NCBI GenBank assembly: GCA_964374095.1
Contig: CAYJXJ010000141.1
Location: forward strand, 1-12,411
Direction: 5' to 3'
DNA: 12,411 nucleotides
DNA from: CAYJXJ01 sp964374095
Lineage (GTDB): Bacteria > Elusimicrobiota > Elusimicrobia > UBA1565 > UBA9628
In this document: one piece after another, positions 5,281 to 12,391 of the stretch
How positions within the stretch are numbered: position 1 is the stretch's first letter
Layout of the letters: the number at the start of each line of letters is the position of its first letter
Notes under the pieces: model-generated
What the model was told of the DNA's origin: nothing
Database searches by the model: none
The model's input: only the letters and a program-made list of their open reading frames with translations
Position numbers and translations under genes: made by a program

Positions 5281-7370
5281 TCACCCTGAACACCGCGGCT
5301 TCCCCCACGCGCTTTCTCAAAGGGGTAGGGCCCAAACGCAGCCGTCAACTGGCCGCGCTGGGCATTACCGCGGTCTCGGACATGCTCTACTATTTTCCGC
5401 GCGACTGGCACGACCGCCGCAAGCCCACCGACCTTTCGGTCCCCGCCGCCGGGCAAGTCCTCATCCGGGCCAAGGTCGCTCGGTGCCGCCTGCTGCGGGT
5501 GAGCCCCCGCCTGGGCCTGCTCAAGGCGACCCTGGCCACCGGCGAGCGCAAGATAGAAGCGGTCTGGTTCAAGCACTTGAACCCCCGCTTTGACGTGTTC
5601 AAGACCTTGAAGCGCGAGGTGTGCCCCGGGGCCGACCTGTGGGTGATCGGACGCTGCGAGTCCAACCTCCTGGGCGTGACCGAGGTCCGCGCCGAGGAGC
5701 ACTACCCCTTGGACGACCCGCGCGGCATACTGCACGTGGGTCGGATCGTTCCGGTCTACGCCCTGACCGAGGGCATATCCGCGCGCCTGATGCGGGAGTT
5801 GGCCCACCAGGCCGTGGCCGCGTCGGCCGACTCGGCGCCGGAAATCATACCGCCCCACCTCCTGGCCAAGAGGTCCCTGCTGTCGCTCCCTCAGGCCCTT
5901 CGGGGCATCCACTTTCCGGGATCCTTCGAGGAACTCGCGGCGGCGCGATCGCGCCTGGCCTACGAGGAATTCCTGCTCCTGGAGCTGGCCTGGATTTTGA
6001 AACGGCGGCAGACTCGAGATCTGGCCAAGGGCTTCACCTACGAGGTGCGCCGAAACCTGCTCTCGCCGTTTCGAGAGAACCTGGGATTTGAGCTCACCGG
6101 GGCGCAGAAGCGCGTCATCAACGAGATATTCTCGGACATGCAGCGCCCCTCCCCCATGACCCGCCTGCTCCAAGGCGACGTGGGCTCGGGCAAGACCGTG
6201 GTCGCGCTCTCGGCTCTGCTCCTGGCCGTGGAAAACGGCGCCCAGGGCGCGCTCATGGTTCCCACCGAGATTCTGGCCGACCAGCATTTCACGACCCTCC
6301 GGCGGTTTTTAAGAGGGCTGAGCGTAAAAACGGCCATGCTCACCTCACGCCTGTCCAAGAAGGAGCGGGAGGCGGTTCTGACCAGGGTCCGCACGGGCGA
6401 GGTCGACCTACTTGTCGGGACCCACGCCCTCCTGGAGGAGGACGTGCAGTTCCCGCGCCTGCGCCTGGCCGTGATCGACGAACAGCACCGCTTCGGCGTC
6501 AGGCAAAGGACCTCCCTGCGCCAGAAGGGCTCGCTCTTGGACCTCCTCGTCATGACCGCGACCCCCATTCCCCGGACGCTGGCCCTCGCGCTCTACGGCG
6601 ACCTCGACGTCTCGACCTTGGACGAGATGCCGCCGGGAAAGACCACCGCCCGCACGGTCCGCGCCTCCGAGTCGGCGGCCATCGCGCTCGTCAAAGCCGA
6701 GACCGCCAAAGGTCGGCAGGCCTACATCGTCTATCCGATCATCTCGGAATCCTCGCGTCTCGACGTCCAGGCCGCCAAGGCCGAGTACGAACGGCTTAAG
6801 TCCGGGGAGCTCAAGGACTTGAAAGTCGCGCTCATCCACGGCGCCATGCCGGGGCGCGTGAAGGCCCGGGTCATGGAGGAATTCGCCGCGGGGCAATGGC
6901 AGGCGCTGGTCGCCACACCGGTCATCGAGGTCGGCATCGACGTGCCCAACGCGACCGTCATGGTCATCCAGAACGCCCAGCACTTCGGGATGTCGTCCTT
7001 GCACCAGCTGCGCGGCCGCATCGGCCGCGGGGCGCTGGAATCGACCTGCGTTTTGGTGGCCGACCCGCGGACCCCGGAGGCCCAGCGCCGGGTCGAGACC
7101 CTGGTCGCGACCGCGGACGGCTTTCGCATCGGCGAGGAAGACTTGAAGATCCGGGGCCCCGGCGAGCTCCTCGGCACGGCCCAGCACGGCGAGCTCGCCC
7201 TGCGCATCGCCGACCTCTCGCGCGACTCGGGCCACCTGGCCGAGGCGCGCGAGGACGCGGAGGCCCTGCTCGCGGCCGACGGCAAGCTCCTCGCTCCGGT
7301 CCACGCGGCCCTGCGCGCGCGCGTCATCGAGCTCTACCAGAAGAAATGGAATTGGATCGATTTGGCGTGA
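5262..7370 (+). CDS. recG: ATP-dependent DNA helicase RecG
   Basis: A 702-residue superfamily 2 helicase of normal RecG length that remodels stalled replication forks and branched DNA. The N-terminal wedge/OB region includes FLKGVGPKRSRQLAALGI (about 18-35) and YYFPRDWHDR. Helicase motifs follow: Walker A LLQGDVGSGKT (about 302-312), DEQHRFGVRQR (about 406-416, the RecG form of motif II), VMTATPIPRTLAL (about 430-442), VATPVIEVGIDVP (about 550-562) and HQLRGRIGRG (about 581-590). RIGEEDLKIRGPGELLGTAQHG near the C terminus is the usual TRG-region context. I chose the ATG at 5262; the frame is open further upstream but runs through antisense rpmB. There is no clear Shine-Dalgarno. A variant QNAQHFGMSS replaces the more common ENAERFGLSQ before motif VI. 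Confidence 0.96.
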   Translation: MAPAPTITLNTAASPTRFLKGVGPKRSRQLAALGITAVSDMLYYFPRDWHDRRKPTDLSVPAAGQVLIRAKVARCRLLRVSPRLGLLKATLATGERKIEAVWFKHLNPRFDVFKTLKREVCPGADLWVIGRCESNLLGVTEVRAEEHYPLDDPRGILHVGRIVPVYALTEGISARLMRELAHQAVAASADSAPEIIPPHLLAKRSLLSLPQALRGIHFPGSFEELAAARSRLAYEEFLLLELAWILKRRQTRDLAKGFTYEVRRNLLSPFRENLGFELTGAQKRVINEIFSDMQRPSPMTRLLQGDVGSGKTVVALSALLLAVENGAQGALMVPTEILADQHFTTLRRFLRGLSVKTAMLTSRLSKKEREAVLTRVRTGEVDLLVGTHALLEEDVQFPRLRLAVIDEQHRFGVRQRTSLRQKGSLLDLLVMTATPIPRTLALALYGDLDVSTLDEMPPGKTTARTVRASESAAIALVKAETAKGRQAYIVYPIISESSRLDVQAAKAEYERLKSGELKDLKVALIHGAMPGRVKARVMEEFAAGQWQALVATPVIEVGIDVPNATVMVIQNAQHFGMSSLHQLRGRIGRGALESTCVLVADPRTPEAQRRVETLVATADGFRIGEEDLKIRGPGELLGTAQHGELALRIADLSRDSGHLAEAREDAEALLAADGKLLAPVHAALRARVIELYQKKWNWIDLA

Positions 7371-7396
7371 AGGCCCCGCGTTCGGGAGCGGGCCGG

Positions 7397-7429
7397 CAGC
7401 GAACCCGCACCGGCGGGATGTCCTCGCTG
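7397..7429 (+). terminator. Possible stem-loop downstream of recG
   Basis: CAGCGA (7397-7402) pairs with TCGCTG (7424-7429), and an inner CCCGC (7404-7408) pairs with GCGGG (7413-7417) around a 4-nt loop, 27 bp after the recG stop. There is no T-run, so it is a weak candidate for an RNA 3' end structure. The remaining 150-bp gap to the next gene shows no convincing promoter. Confidence 0.25.
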
Positions 7430-7520
7430 CAGGCGCGCCCGCCTTTGAAACTCCGGGAACAGGGAGTCGGACAACCCAGCCCCTTGGCTTCATAGCGTCC
7501 TTTTTGCGAACCTTGCTGGA

Positions 7521-9830
7521 ATGCGCCTTAATTGGACTCTCTGGCGCGGCCCGGAAGCGCTGTGCGCGGCAGCCTTGGGCGTTGCCGCGCTATGGGCCGC
7601 CCCGCCGCCGCCGAAAGACGCCGCGCCCTTGGAGCCCTCCGCCTTCAACGAGATACTCGTGGGCGAGGCCCTCTGGCACGGCCTCTGGAGCGACGAGCTC
7701 GCCCGCCACATGCCCCTCTCGGGGCTCCCGGAGGCCGCGCTCCTGTCGCACCTGCCGCCGCGGCTGGGCGCCTTCGGCCAAGGGCTGCTGCATGTGGCGC
7801 CCTACGCCCTGACGTTTCAGCTCGGCGCCCATCTCAGCGGCAGCCTCCCAGGCGGGGCGCTTGCGCTCGCCGCCTACGCCGCCTCGCGGCCCGAGCGCGA
7901 ACCCCTGTTATACCGCCGGCAGGAGACGCGCCTCCACACCGCGCTGGTGCTGCTCTTGGCCAACGCCCTCGTCCTGCTGGCCCGGTCGCCCAATCTTCGG
8001 CAAGTCTGGGTGGCGGTGCTGATCCTCGGCACAAGCCTCTTGTGCCGCTCCACGTTGCTGCTGTTTCCGATCGTCCTGGCCGCCATGCGGCCTCTTCGCG
8101 GCGTCTCGCGACGCGCCTGGCTGGCGCTGCTCGTCGTCCCCTATCTCCTTCTCGCGCCTCGGGCGATCATGCTCTGGAAGGAGACCGGCCGCTTCATCCC
8201 CTTTGAGGGAGAGCGCCCTCACAACATACTCGCCATGGGCGCGGCCGGCGCCGTCGTCGCGGTGGATGGCGACTACCGGAGCCTCGCGGGGATTCCCGAG
8301 GGCGCGGAGACTCTCCCCTGGGCGCTGGCCGAGTCGGCCCGACATCCCGCGCGCACCGCCAAGGCCGTGATGAACCGCCTCGCCTTCGCCCTCGGACAGC
8401 ACCCGTTGCTGGCCGCGGCCGGGGCCGCGGGCGCGTGGGCCTGCCGAGCCCGGCCCGGCGGCGCCTGGCTCGCAGCCCTGACGGCCTACTTCTTCCTCGT
8501 GCACAGCCCCCTGGCGGTGCTGCCCCGCTACTTCATCCCCATTTGGCCGGTCCTGGCGGCCCTGGGCGCAGGCGGACTGGTGCGCCTCGCGGGACGACAA
8601 AGCACTTCGCAGCGCCCCGTCAACGGCGCCTTATACTGGATCTTCCTGCCGCCGGGCCTAGGCCTGGGGCTTGCCGCGGTCCTCGCCTGTCTAGCGGCAG
8701 CGGCGGGGACGGGGCTCACGCGAAGGCCTGACTCCTGGTCGCGTTACCTGCAAGGCCAGGCCGCCATGCGCCGCGGCGAACCAGCGGCGGCGCTGGAGAG
8801 CTTCTCTAAAGCCGCGGCGCTCTCACCCCACCCGGAGTTCGCCTTCGCCGCGGCGTGGGCGCGCGCCGCGACGGGTAAGCACCCGCCGGCCGAGATGGCA
8901 TCCTTGTGCGCCGACCCGCGCCGACGCGGGCTGGCCCAGGAATGCCTCCTCAAGGCTCTCCGGCACCTAGACCTCGGCGAGGCCGCCGCCGCGCAAGCCT
9001 GCATCGAGCGCGCGGCGCGCCGGAGCCATTCCCTTTTCTCGGGCTCCGCTCCCGCGCCGAGCGCGGGTCAAAGAGAAGCCCTCTGGGGTCTCATGCGCTT
9101 CGATGAAAACCTCGTCCAGGACCTGCACCGCCTCATCAACGGGTGGCCGCGCGCCCGGCGGACGACCTTGGCCGCTCAAACCGCCGGACTCCTGAGAGCC
9201 ATAGGCGCGGCGTCGCCGCGCGCTGGACCGCCGGACCCCGCGGCGCTGGAAAGCGATCTGGCCAGGCTCGAGGCCCGCGGCGCGCCCCGACCCGAGGTAG
9301 CCGGCATCAGGAAGGAGCTTGCCAACGCCGGACTCGCCGCGCGCCGCGCGGACTCGGTGCTCTTGGCCATGGCCTGGGCCGAAGTCAAGATTGCGTCCGC
9401 GTCCCCGCCGTCAGACGCTCCAACGGCGCCGCGCCGCCGGCTCGCCGCGCTCCTGCCCCGGCTGGAGTCCGCGGGAGACGTCGGACTCTGGCTCGACGCG
9501 GCCTGGCTGGCTTGGCGCCTGCAGGACCGCGACCTGGCCCGGCGGGCGCTGGCAGCGGCCGAGGAGACGCGCCTGGAGCTGACGACTTTTGAGCGCCGAG
9601 CCTTGGAGCACCAGTCCCAAGGCAAGCTCGAAGAAGCCGCCGCCCTGCTCGACCGCCTGGTGGCGGCTTTCCCGACCCATCCCCGCTTCCGCCATGACCG
9701 CGGGGTCGTCCACTTCCTGGCCGGACGGCCGGACCGCGCGCGCGCCGATTTCTTGGCGGCGCTGCGGCTCGATCCCGACCTCCAAGAATCCCTCGAAAGC
9801 CTGGAGGCGCTTGGCCCTGCGCCTCCATGA
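7521..9830 (+). CDS. Membrane protein with C-terminal TPR-like repeats
   Basis: A 769-residue protein in two parts. The first ~400 residues carry multiple hydrophobic segments (about 11-27, 138-154, 162-188, 199-213, 296-306, 315-330, 336-354 and 372-396), arranged like a GT39/ArnT-type or related GT-C enzyme. LLCRSTLLLFPIVLA, the ETGRFIPF region and LPRYFIPIWPVLAAL fit that class. The acidic DE pair expected in the first periplasmic loop of GT39 enzymes is not obvious. The remainder is alanine-rich and helical with TPR-like units, clearest at about 406-436 (SRYLQGQAAMRRGEPAAALE) and 690-753 (LDRLVAAFPTHPRFRHDRGVV and what follows). The TPR part may bind a partner protein. ATG at 7521 has only GGA just before it. 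Substrate and specific function are unknown. Confidence 0.75.
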   Translation: MRLNWTLWRGPEALCAAALGVAALWAAPPPPKDAAPLEPSAFNEILVGEALWHGLWSDELARHMPLSGLPEAALLSHLPPRLGAFGQGLLHVAPYALTFQLGAHLSGSLPGGALALAAYAASRPEREPLLYRRQETRLHTALVLLLANALVLLARSPNLRQVWVAVLILGTSLLCRSTLLLFPIVLAAMRPLRGVSRRAWLALLVVPYLLLAPRAIMLWKETGRFIPFEGERPHNILAMGAAGAVVAVDGDYRSLAGIPEGAETLPWALAESARHPARTAKAVMNRLAFALGQHPLLAAAGAAGAWACRARPGGAWLAALTAYFFLVHSPLAVLPRYFIPIWPVLAALGAGGLVRLAGRQSTSQRPVNGALYWIFLPPGLGLGLAAVLACLAAAAGTGLTRRPDSWSRYLQGQAAMRRGEPAAALESFSKAAALSPHPEFAFAAAWARAATGKHPPAEMASLCADPRRRGLAQECLLKALRHLDLGEAAAAQACIERAARRSHSLFSGSAPAPSAGQREALWGLMRFDENLVQDLHRLINGWPRARRTTLAAQTAGLLRAIGAASPRAGPPDPAALESDLARLEARGAPRPEVAGIRKELANAGLAARRADSVLLAMAWAEVKIASASPPSDAPTAPRRRLAALLPRLESAGDVGLWLDAAWLAWRLQDRDLARRALAAAEETRLELTTFERRALEHQSQGKLEEAAALLDRLVAAFPTHPRFRHDRGVVHFLAGRPDRARADFLAALRLDPDLQESLESLEALGPAPP

Positions 9831-9844
9831 ATTGGAGGCGCAGG
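9816..9844 (+). terminator. 11-bp perfect hairpin with the stop codon in its loop
   Basis: CCTGCGCCTCC (9816-9826) pairs perfectly with GGAGGCGCAGG (9834-9844). The 7-nt loop is ATGAATT and contains the TGA stop of the membrane-TPR gene (9828-9830). There is no T-run after the stem. It may attenuate read-through into, or stabilise the mRNA before, the following gene; the next ATG is only 52 bp away. Confidence 0.4.
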
Positions 9845-9896
9845 CGCCTTGACTTTGCAACGGCGTTCAGGAACACTTAGCGAGACGCGCCTGCAA

Positions 9897-10745
9897 ATGA
9901 CCCGGACCTTCCTCGCCTTCTGCCTGGCCTTGACCGCGGCGCCCGCCGACGCCCAGACCGAGTCCGAGCGCCTCGACGTGATCGGCTGGGGCCGCGGCTG
10001 CGCGGTGGCGGTGAATCACTCGGGGCTGACCTCCCGCATTCGGGGCCTACCGGAGGAGCCGGCCTTCCAGCGCGTGGGAATACTCTCCCTCGTGCCGGGA
10101 AAAGGCTTGCGGACGAACTGGACCATGGAGGCATCAAGCCCCACCCCCGACCAGCTCCAGGCCGGGGCCGCGGAGGTTAAGCGCCTGGGCAAATCAGGCT
10201 ACGCCGCGCCGGGCCAGATCGAGGAGCTCCCGCCGATTCCCACGGGATTGGCCGCGGCCGACGCCGTCCTGTTCTCGACGGCCACACTCGGGGTCTCGGC
10301 GCCCGGCGGACTGCCCGGAGCCGAATTGCGCCTGGAGCGCATCCACTACTCCCCGCTCAAGACCTGCGCCCTGCTGGTGTATGTCTATAAGGCCTTCCGG
10401 CAGGAGACCCGCCAATTCGTCCTCGCGCGGCTGACCCGGCCGGGCGGCCGCCGGGAGCGGGCCCAAGCGCGCCTCTCCTTGGCGAAATGGCTTTTCGACC
10501 AGGGGGGCCTGGCGCCGGCCTTGGCCCACGCGGGGCTTGCCGCCCAGCTGGCCCCCGAGAACGCGGTGATCCGCTACGAGCACGCGACCTACCTCGCGCT
10601 CAACGGCCGGCTCGATGAGGCCCTCGATGAGCTTGCCGAGGCCATCCAGCGCTCGCCCCAATTGCGCGGCCAGGCCGCGGAGGATAGGGATTTCGAGTCG
10701 CTCGCGGAGAACCCGCAGTTCAAGAAACTCCTCCGTCTCCCGTAA
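9897..10745 (+). CDS. Secreted protein with C-terminal TPR-like region
   Basis: A 282-residue exported protein of unknown function. Residues 1-19 (MTRTFLAFCLALTAAPADA) are a clean Sec signal peptide ending ADA-QT. The central part (about 25-185) has a mixed, mostly beta-like composition and is not recognised. The C-terminal ~95 residues form two TPR-like units (ARLSLAKWLFDQGGLAPALA and then YLALNGRLDEALDELAEAIQ). They end with EDRDFESLAENPQFKKLL, a common ending of TPR proteins. A TTG 16 codons upstream is possible, but the signal peptide favours the ATG at 9897. It lies just downstream of the membrane-TPR gene on the same strand, suggesting a shared transcript and perhaps a shared envelope process. 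Confidence 0.75.
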   Translation: MTRTFLAFCLALTAAPADAQTESERLDVIGWGRGCAVAVNHSGLTSRIRGLPEEPAFQRVGILSLVPGKGLRTNWTMEASSPTPDQLQAGAAEVKRLGKSGYAAPGQIEELPPIPTGLAAADAVLFSTATLGVSAPGGLPGAELRLERIHYSPLKTCALLVYVYKAFRQETRQFVLARLTRPGGRRERAQARLSLAKWLFDQGGLAPALAHAGLAAQLAPENAVIRYEHATYLALNGRLDEALDELAEAIQRSPQLRGQAAEDRDFESLAENPQFKKLLRLP

Positions 10746-10748
10746 ATT

Positions 10749-10773
10749 GGCTCATAGATTTCTGTCATGAGCC
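10749..10773. terminator. 7-bp stem-loop after the TPR gene
   Basis: GGCTCAT (10749-10755) pairs with ATGAGCC (10767-10773) around an 11-nt loop, beginning 3 bp after the TAA at 10743-10745. The sequence after it is AT-rich (TAATTACG) but has no T-run. The second arm contains the ATG of the small ORF at 10767. It marks the boundary between high- and low-GC sequence. Confidence 0.35.
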
Positions 10774-10910
10774 TAATTACGCAAAGTTGGTTGATTGGCG
10801 ACTGCGAGACTCCGGCTGTTAGGATTACGCATTCCTACGACGCAAACGGATCTCCGATGATAACGAGGGATGACGGGAACAAGGTGGTTACGCCATCGAC
10901 GAACCCATGA
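10767..10910 (+). CDS. Small ORF with Rhs/YD-repeat-like motif, possible remnant
   Basis: A 47-residue ORF (MSLITQSWLIGDCETPAVRI, then THSYDANGSPMITRDDGNKV, then VTPSTNP). The middle, SYDANGSPMITRDDGNK, resembles one YD/Rhs repeat, the unit that builds the shell of polymorphic toxins and wall-associated proteins. A TAG lies in frame just upstream, so it is not simply the visible end of a longer protein. It could be a small gene or a decayed tail of an Rhs-type gene. Its TGA overlaps the next ATG (ATGA at 10907-10910), the usual sign of translational coupling, which is the best argument that it is translated. No Shine-Dalgarno is visible. Confidence 0.35.
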   Translation: MSLITQSWLIGDCETPAVRITHSYDANGSPMITRDDGNKVVTPSTNP

Positions 10911-11683
10911 GGACAAAGCGGATGAGAGTGAAACTCTGCTGTAGAATTGAATCTGTCATTGCGAAGGGGTGGCAAGTGGGACGTCTCGTGTTCTTGCTGT
11001 CACTCTACGGCTTGACTGCGAAAGCCGCAACTCCGGACACATCGCCGCCCGCGTCATCTGACAACTCGCTGAGCAAGCCAGCTACCAAGCCGACGGCCCT
11101 GTCATGGAACGCGCTGCTGGATGGGCCCATTGAGGATTTTAAGGCACCGGGACATGTGCTGTCCAGGTTATGCCGAATTTTGGATAGACCGTGTGGGCAA
11201 GAACACGTAGTTGACGATAACATCACCACGGCCAAGCGTTCTAGGCTCCATCTCAAGAAGACCACCCCGAGAAACGCGCTGAACGAGCTCACACGTATGC
11301 ATCCCCGGTATCACTGGGTAATTGTAGACGATGTCCTGATTTTGGAACCAAAGAACAGGGTTGGCAAGGACCTGTTGGCCAGAAGATTGGCCCATGTATC
11401 CATCCGTGGCAGTTCCAGCTTCAAGGCAGCCCTGGATGTCCTCGCGCAAGCAAAAATTGGAGTGATGTGGACGGGTGGCCGGCATCGGTATGCTCGCATC
11501 GATTTGGAGTTGCGGAACGTAACTGTAAGAGAAGCCCTCAACTCCATAGTAAAGGCCGATGGCCAGGCAATTTGGAGTTTTACTCCCGGGGATTTGGAAA
11601 AAGGCAGAGGCGGCTTCTCTCTGGGTTCGTGGAGGGAGTCTGGGGGGATTTGGCACCGGGATGAGAATGGAAAGCTGCAATGA
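10907..11683 (+). CDS. Exported protein with two STN/secretin-like units
   Basis: A 258-residue protein with a long basic N terminus and hydrophobic core (GRLVFLLSLYGLTAKA, about 25-40), giving a likely signal peptide cut before ATPDTS. After a Ser/Pro/Lys linker come two similar beta-alpha-beta units. Residues about 111-148 carry RLHLKKTTPRNALNELTR then YHWVIVDDVLILEP. Residues about 197-226 carry IDLELRNVTVREALNSIVKA then GQAIWSF. The pattern hydrophobic strand, xxTxxxAL helix, W, strand resembles the STN domain of secretins and TonB receptors, but no secretin core follows. An ATG at 10922 has AGGA 8 nt upstream and is a good alternative start. Codon and base composition differ sharply from genes to the left. 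Function unknown. Confidence 0.65.
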   Translation: MRTKRMRVKLCCRIESVIAKGWQVGRLVFLLSLYGLTAKAATPDTSPPASSDNSLSKPATKPTALSWNALLDGPIEDFKAPGHVLSRLCRILDRPCGQEHVVDDNITTAKRSRLHLKKTTPRNALNELTRMHPRYHWVIVDDVLILEPKNRVGKDLLARRLAHVSIRGSSSFKAALDVLAQAKIGVMWTGGRHRYARIDLELRNVTVREALNSIVKADGQAIWSFTPGDLEKGRGGFSLGSWRESGGIWHRDENGKLQ

Positions 11684-11908
11684 AAATTTCTGCGCGAACG
11701 GGTGACCGCAGCCGTGGCGCGAGGAACTTGGCGCTGGCTGTAGCAGCGCAGGCGGCGAGCACCGAAAGCATAGGTGGGTTGAATCGGATCCAGATTGGCC
11801 AACGACCGTTAAGCCGTTGCCGTTGTTGTTGGGGGGTACGCAAGAACTCCTCTCGCCGGGCCGAAGGCACGGCGGCCGTGGCATCATTGCAGCGATGAGG
11901 GAAAAAGG

Positions 11909-12331
11909 ATGAGACTCGCGGGAAGGAGACGGGGCGGCCTCATGAGCGGCCTGCTGGGCTTGGCTCTGTGTGCGCCAATCGGCTGGGCAGCCGATACGAT
12001 CTTCGTCCGGCCAGGCGAGCCGGTCACCATCACCGTCCCCATCGAGAATGAAGCGTTCAGCGGAGCCGCCATCGAAAGCGCCCAGGTCGCGGTAGTCAAT
12101 CCACCTGCCGTAGTCACAAATCTCCAAGTTGATCCCGCCGCGCCCGTGCCGGTCGGACAGACCAAAAACTTCACGATCACCTTCGTCGTTGACCCCAACG
12201 TCCAGCAAGACGGTCCGTTTACCGTAAGCTTGCGCGACATCATCCAGGACCCCGTGGACCCTGATCCCAGCTTCTACAACACAGAACTGCCACAGCGTCA
12301 AAAGTCGGTTGGCCTGCCTGATTTGACTTAA
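11909..12331 (+). CDS. Exported beta-rich protein, 3' end replaced by repeat
   Basis: A 140-residue protein with an Arg-rich N terminus (GRRRGG) and hydrophobic stretch LMSGLLGLALCAPIGWA, a likely signal peptide cut before ADTIF. The mature part has alternating strands (TIFVRPGEPVTITVPIENEA, AQVAVVNPP, NFTITFVVDP, GPFTVSLRDI), as in Ig-like or transthyretin-like beta sandwiches. No enzyme motif is visible. GAGGG at 11897-11901, 7 nt before the ATG, is a good Shine-Dalgarno. The codon at 12290 (P128) is the first base of the right 54-bp repeat, so the last 13 residues and TAA are repeat-derived. The original gene was probably longer. An internal ATG at 11942 would also retain the hydrophobic core. 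Confidence 0.6.
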   Translation: MRLAGRRRGGLMSGLLGLALCAPIGWAADTIFVRPGEPVTITVPIENEAFSGAAIESAQVAVVNPPAVVTNLQVDPAAPVPVGQTKNFTITFVVDPNVQQDGPFTVSLRDIIQDPVDPDPSFYNTELPQRQKSVGLPDLT

Positions 12332-12343
12332 AATCTCAGCTGT
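12290..12343. repeat. Right arm of the 54-bp perfect inverted repeat
   Basis: Exact reverse complement of bases 1-54. On the plus strand it supplies the stop of the beta-rich protein. On the minus strand it is part of an open frame that starts at an ATG at 12391. The interior edge is sharp (G at 12289 versus T required to match base 55), while the outer edge cannot be tested because the left copy starts at base 1. Confidence 0.9.
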
Positions 12344-12391
12344 TTTTCTCTCCGCCACAATCCTCAGTGTATCAACCACACTCGCACCCAT
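12290..12391 (-). pseudogene. Possible start of an unidentified gene cut at the repeat edge
   Basis: Reading inward on the minus strand from an ATG at 12391 gives MGASVVDTLRIVAERK followed by TAEILSQIRQANRLLTLW, a helical-looking stretch that ends exactly at the repeat edge. The second half is encoded identically by the left arm. Beyond the edge the frame stays open only as the antisense of the beta-rich gene, so it does not look like a continuing protein. The frame is also open to the right window edge, so the true start may lie outside. The family is not recognised. This could be the shared coding end of a dispersed element or simply an open frame. Confidence 0.28.

Noticed and set aside
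10780..10870. Integron attC-like sites around the low-GC block
   Set aside because: No paired RYYYAAC/GTTRRRY core sites could be found near the block edges or in the left palindrome region.
11680..11898. A 72-residue ORF overlapping the STN-like gene stop by ATGA
   Set aside because: The overlap is attractive, but the product is Arg/Ala/Ser-rich with no recognisable fold and no Shine-Dalgarno. The 225-bp gap otherwise shows no clear gene or riboswitch match, so I left it unannotated.
11168..12391. A 407-residue minus-strand frame across the right end
   Set aside because: Beyond the first ~34 residues it is the antisense of the two exported-protein genes, with low-complexity Pro/Ser composition. 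Only the part inside and right of the repeat was kept as a possible fragment.
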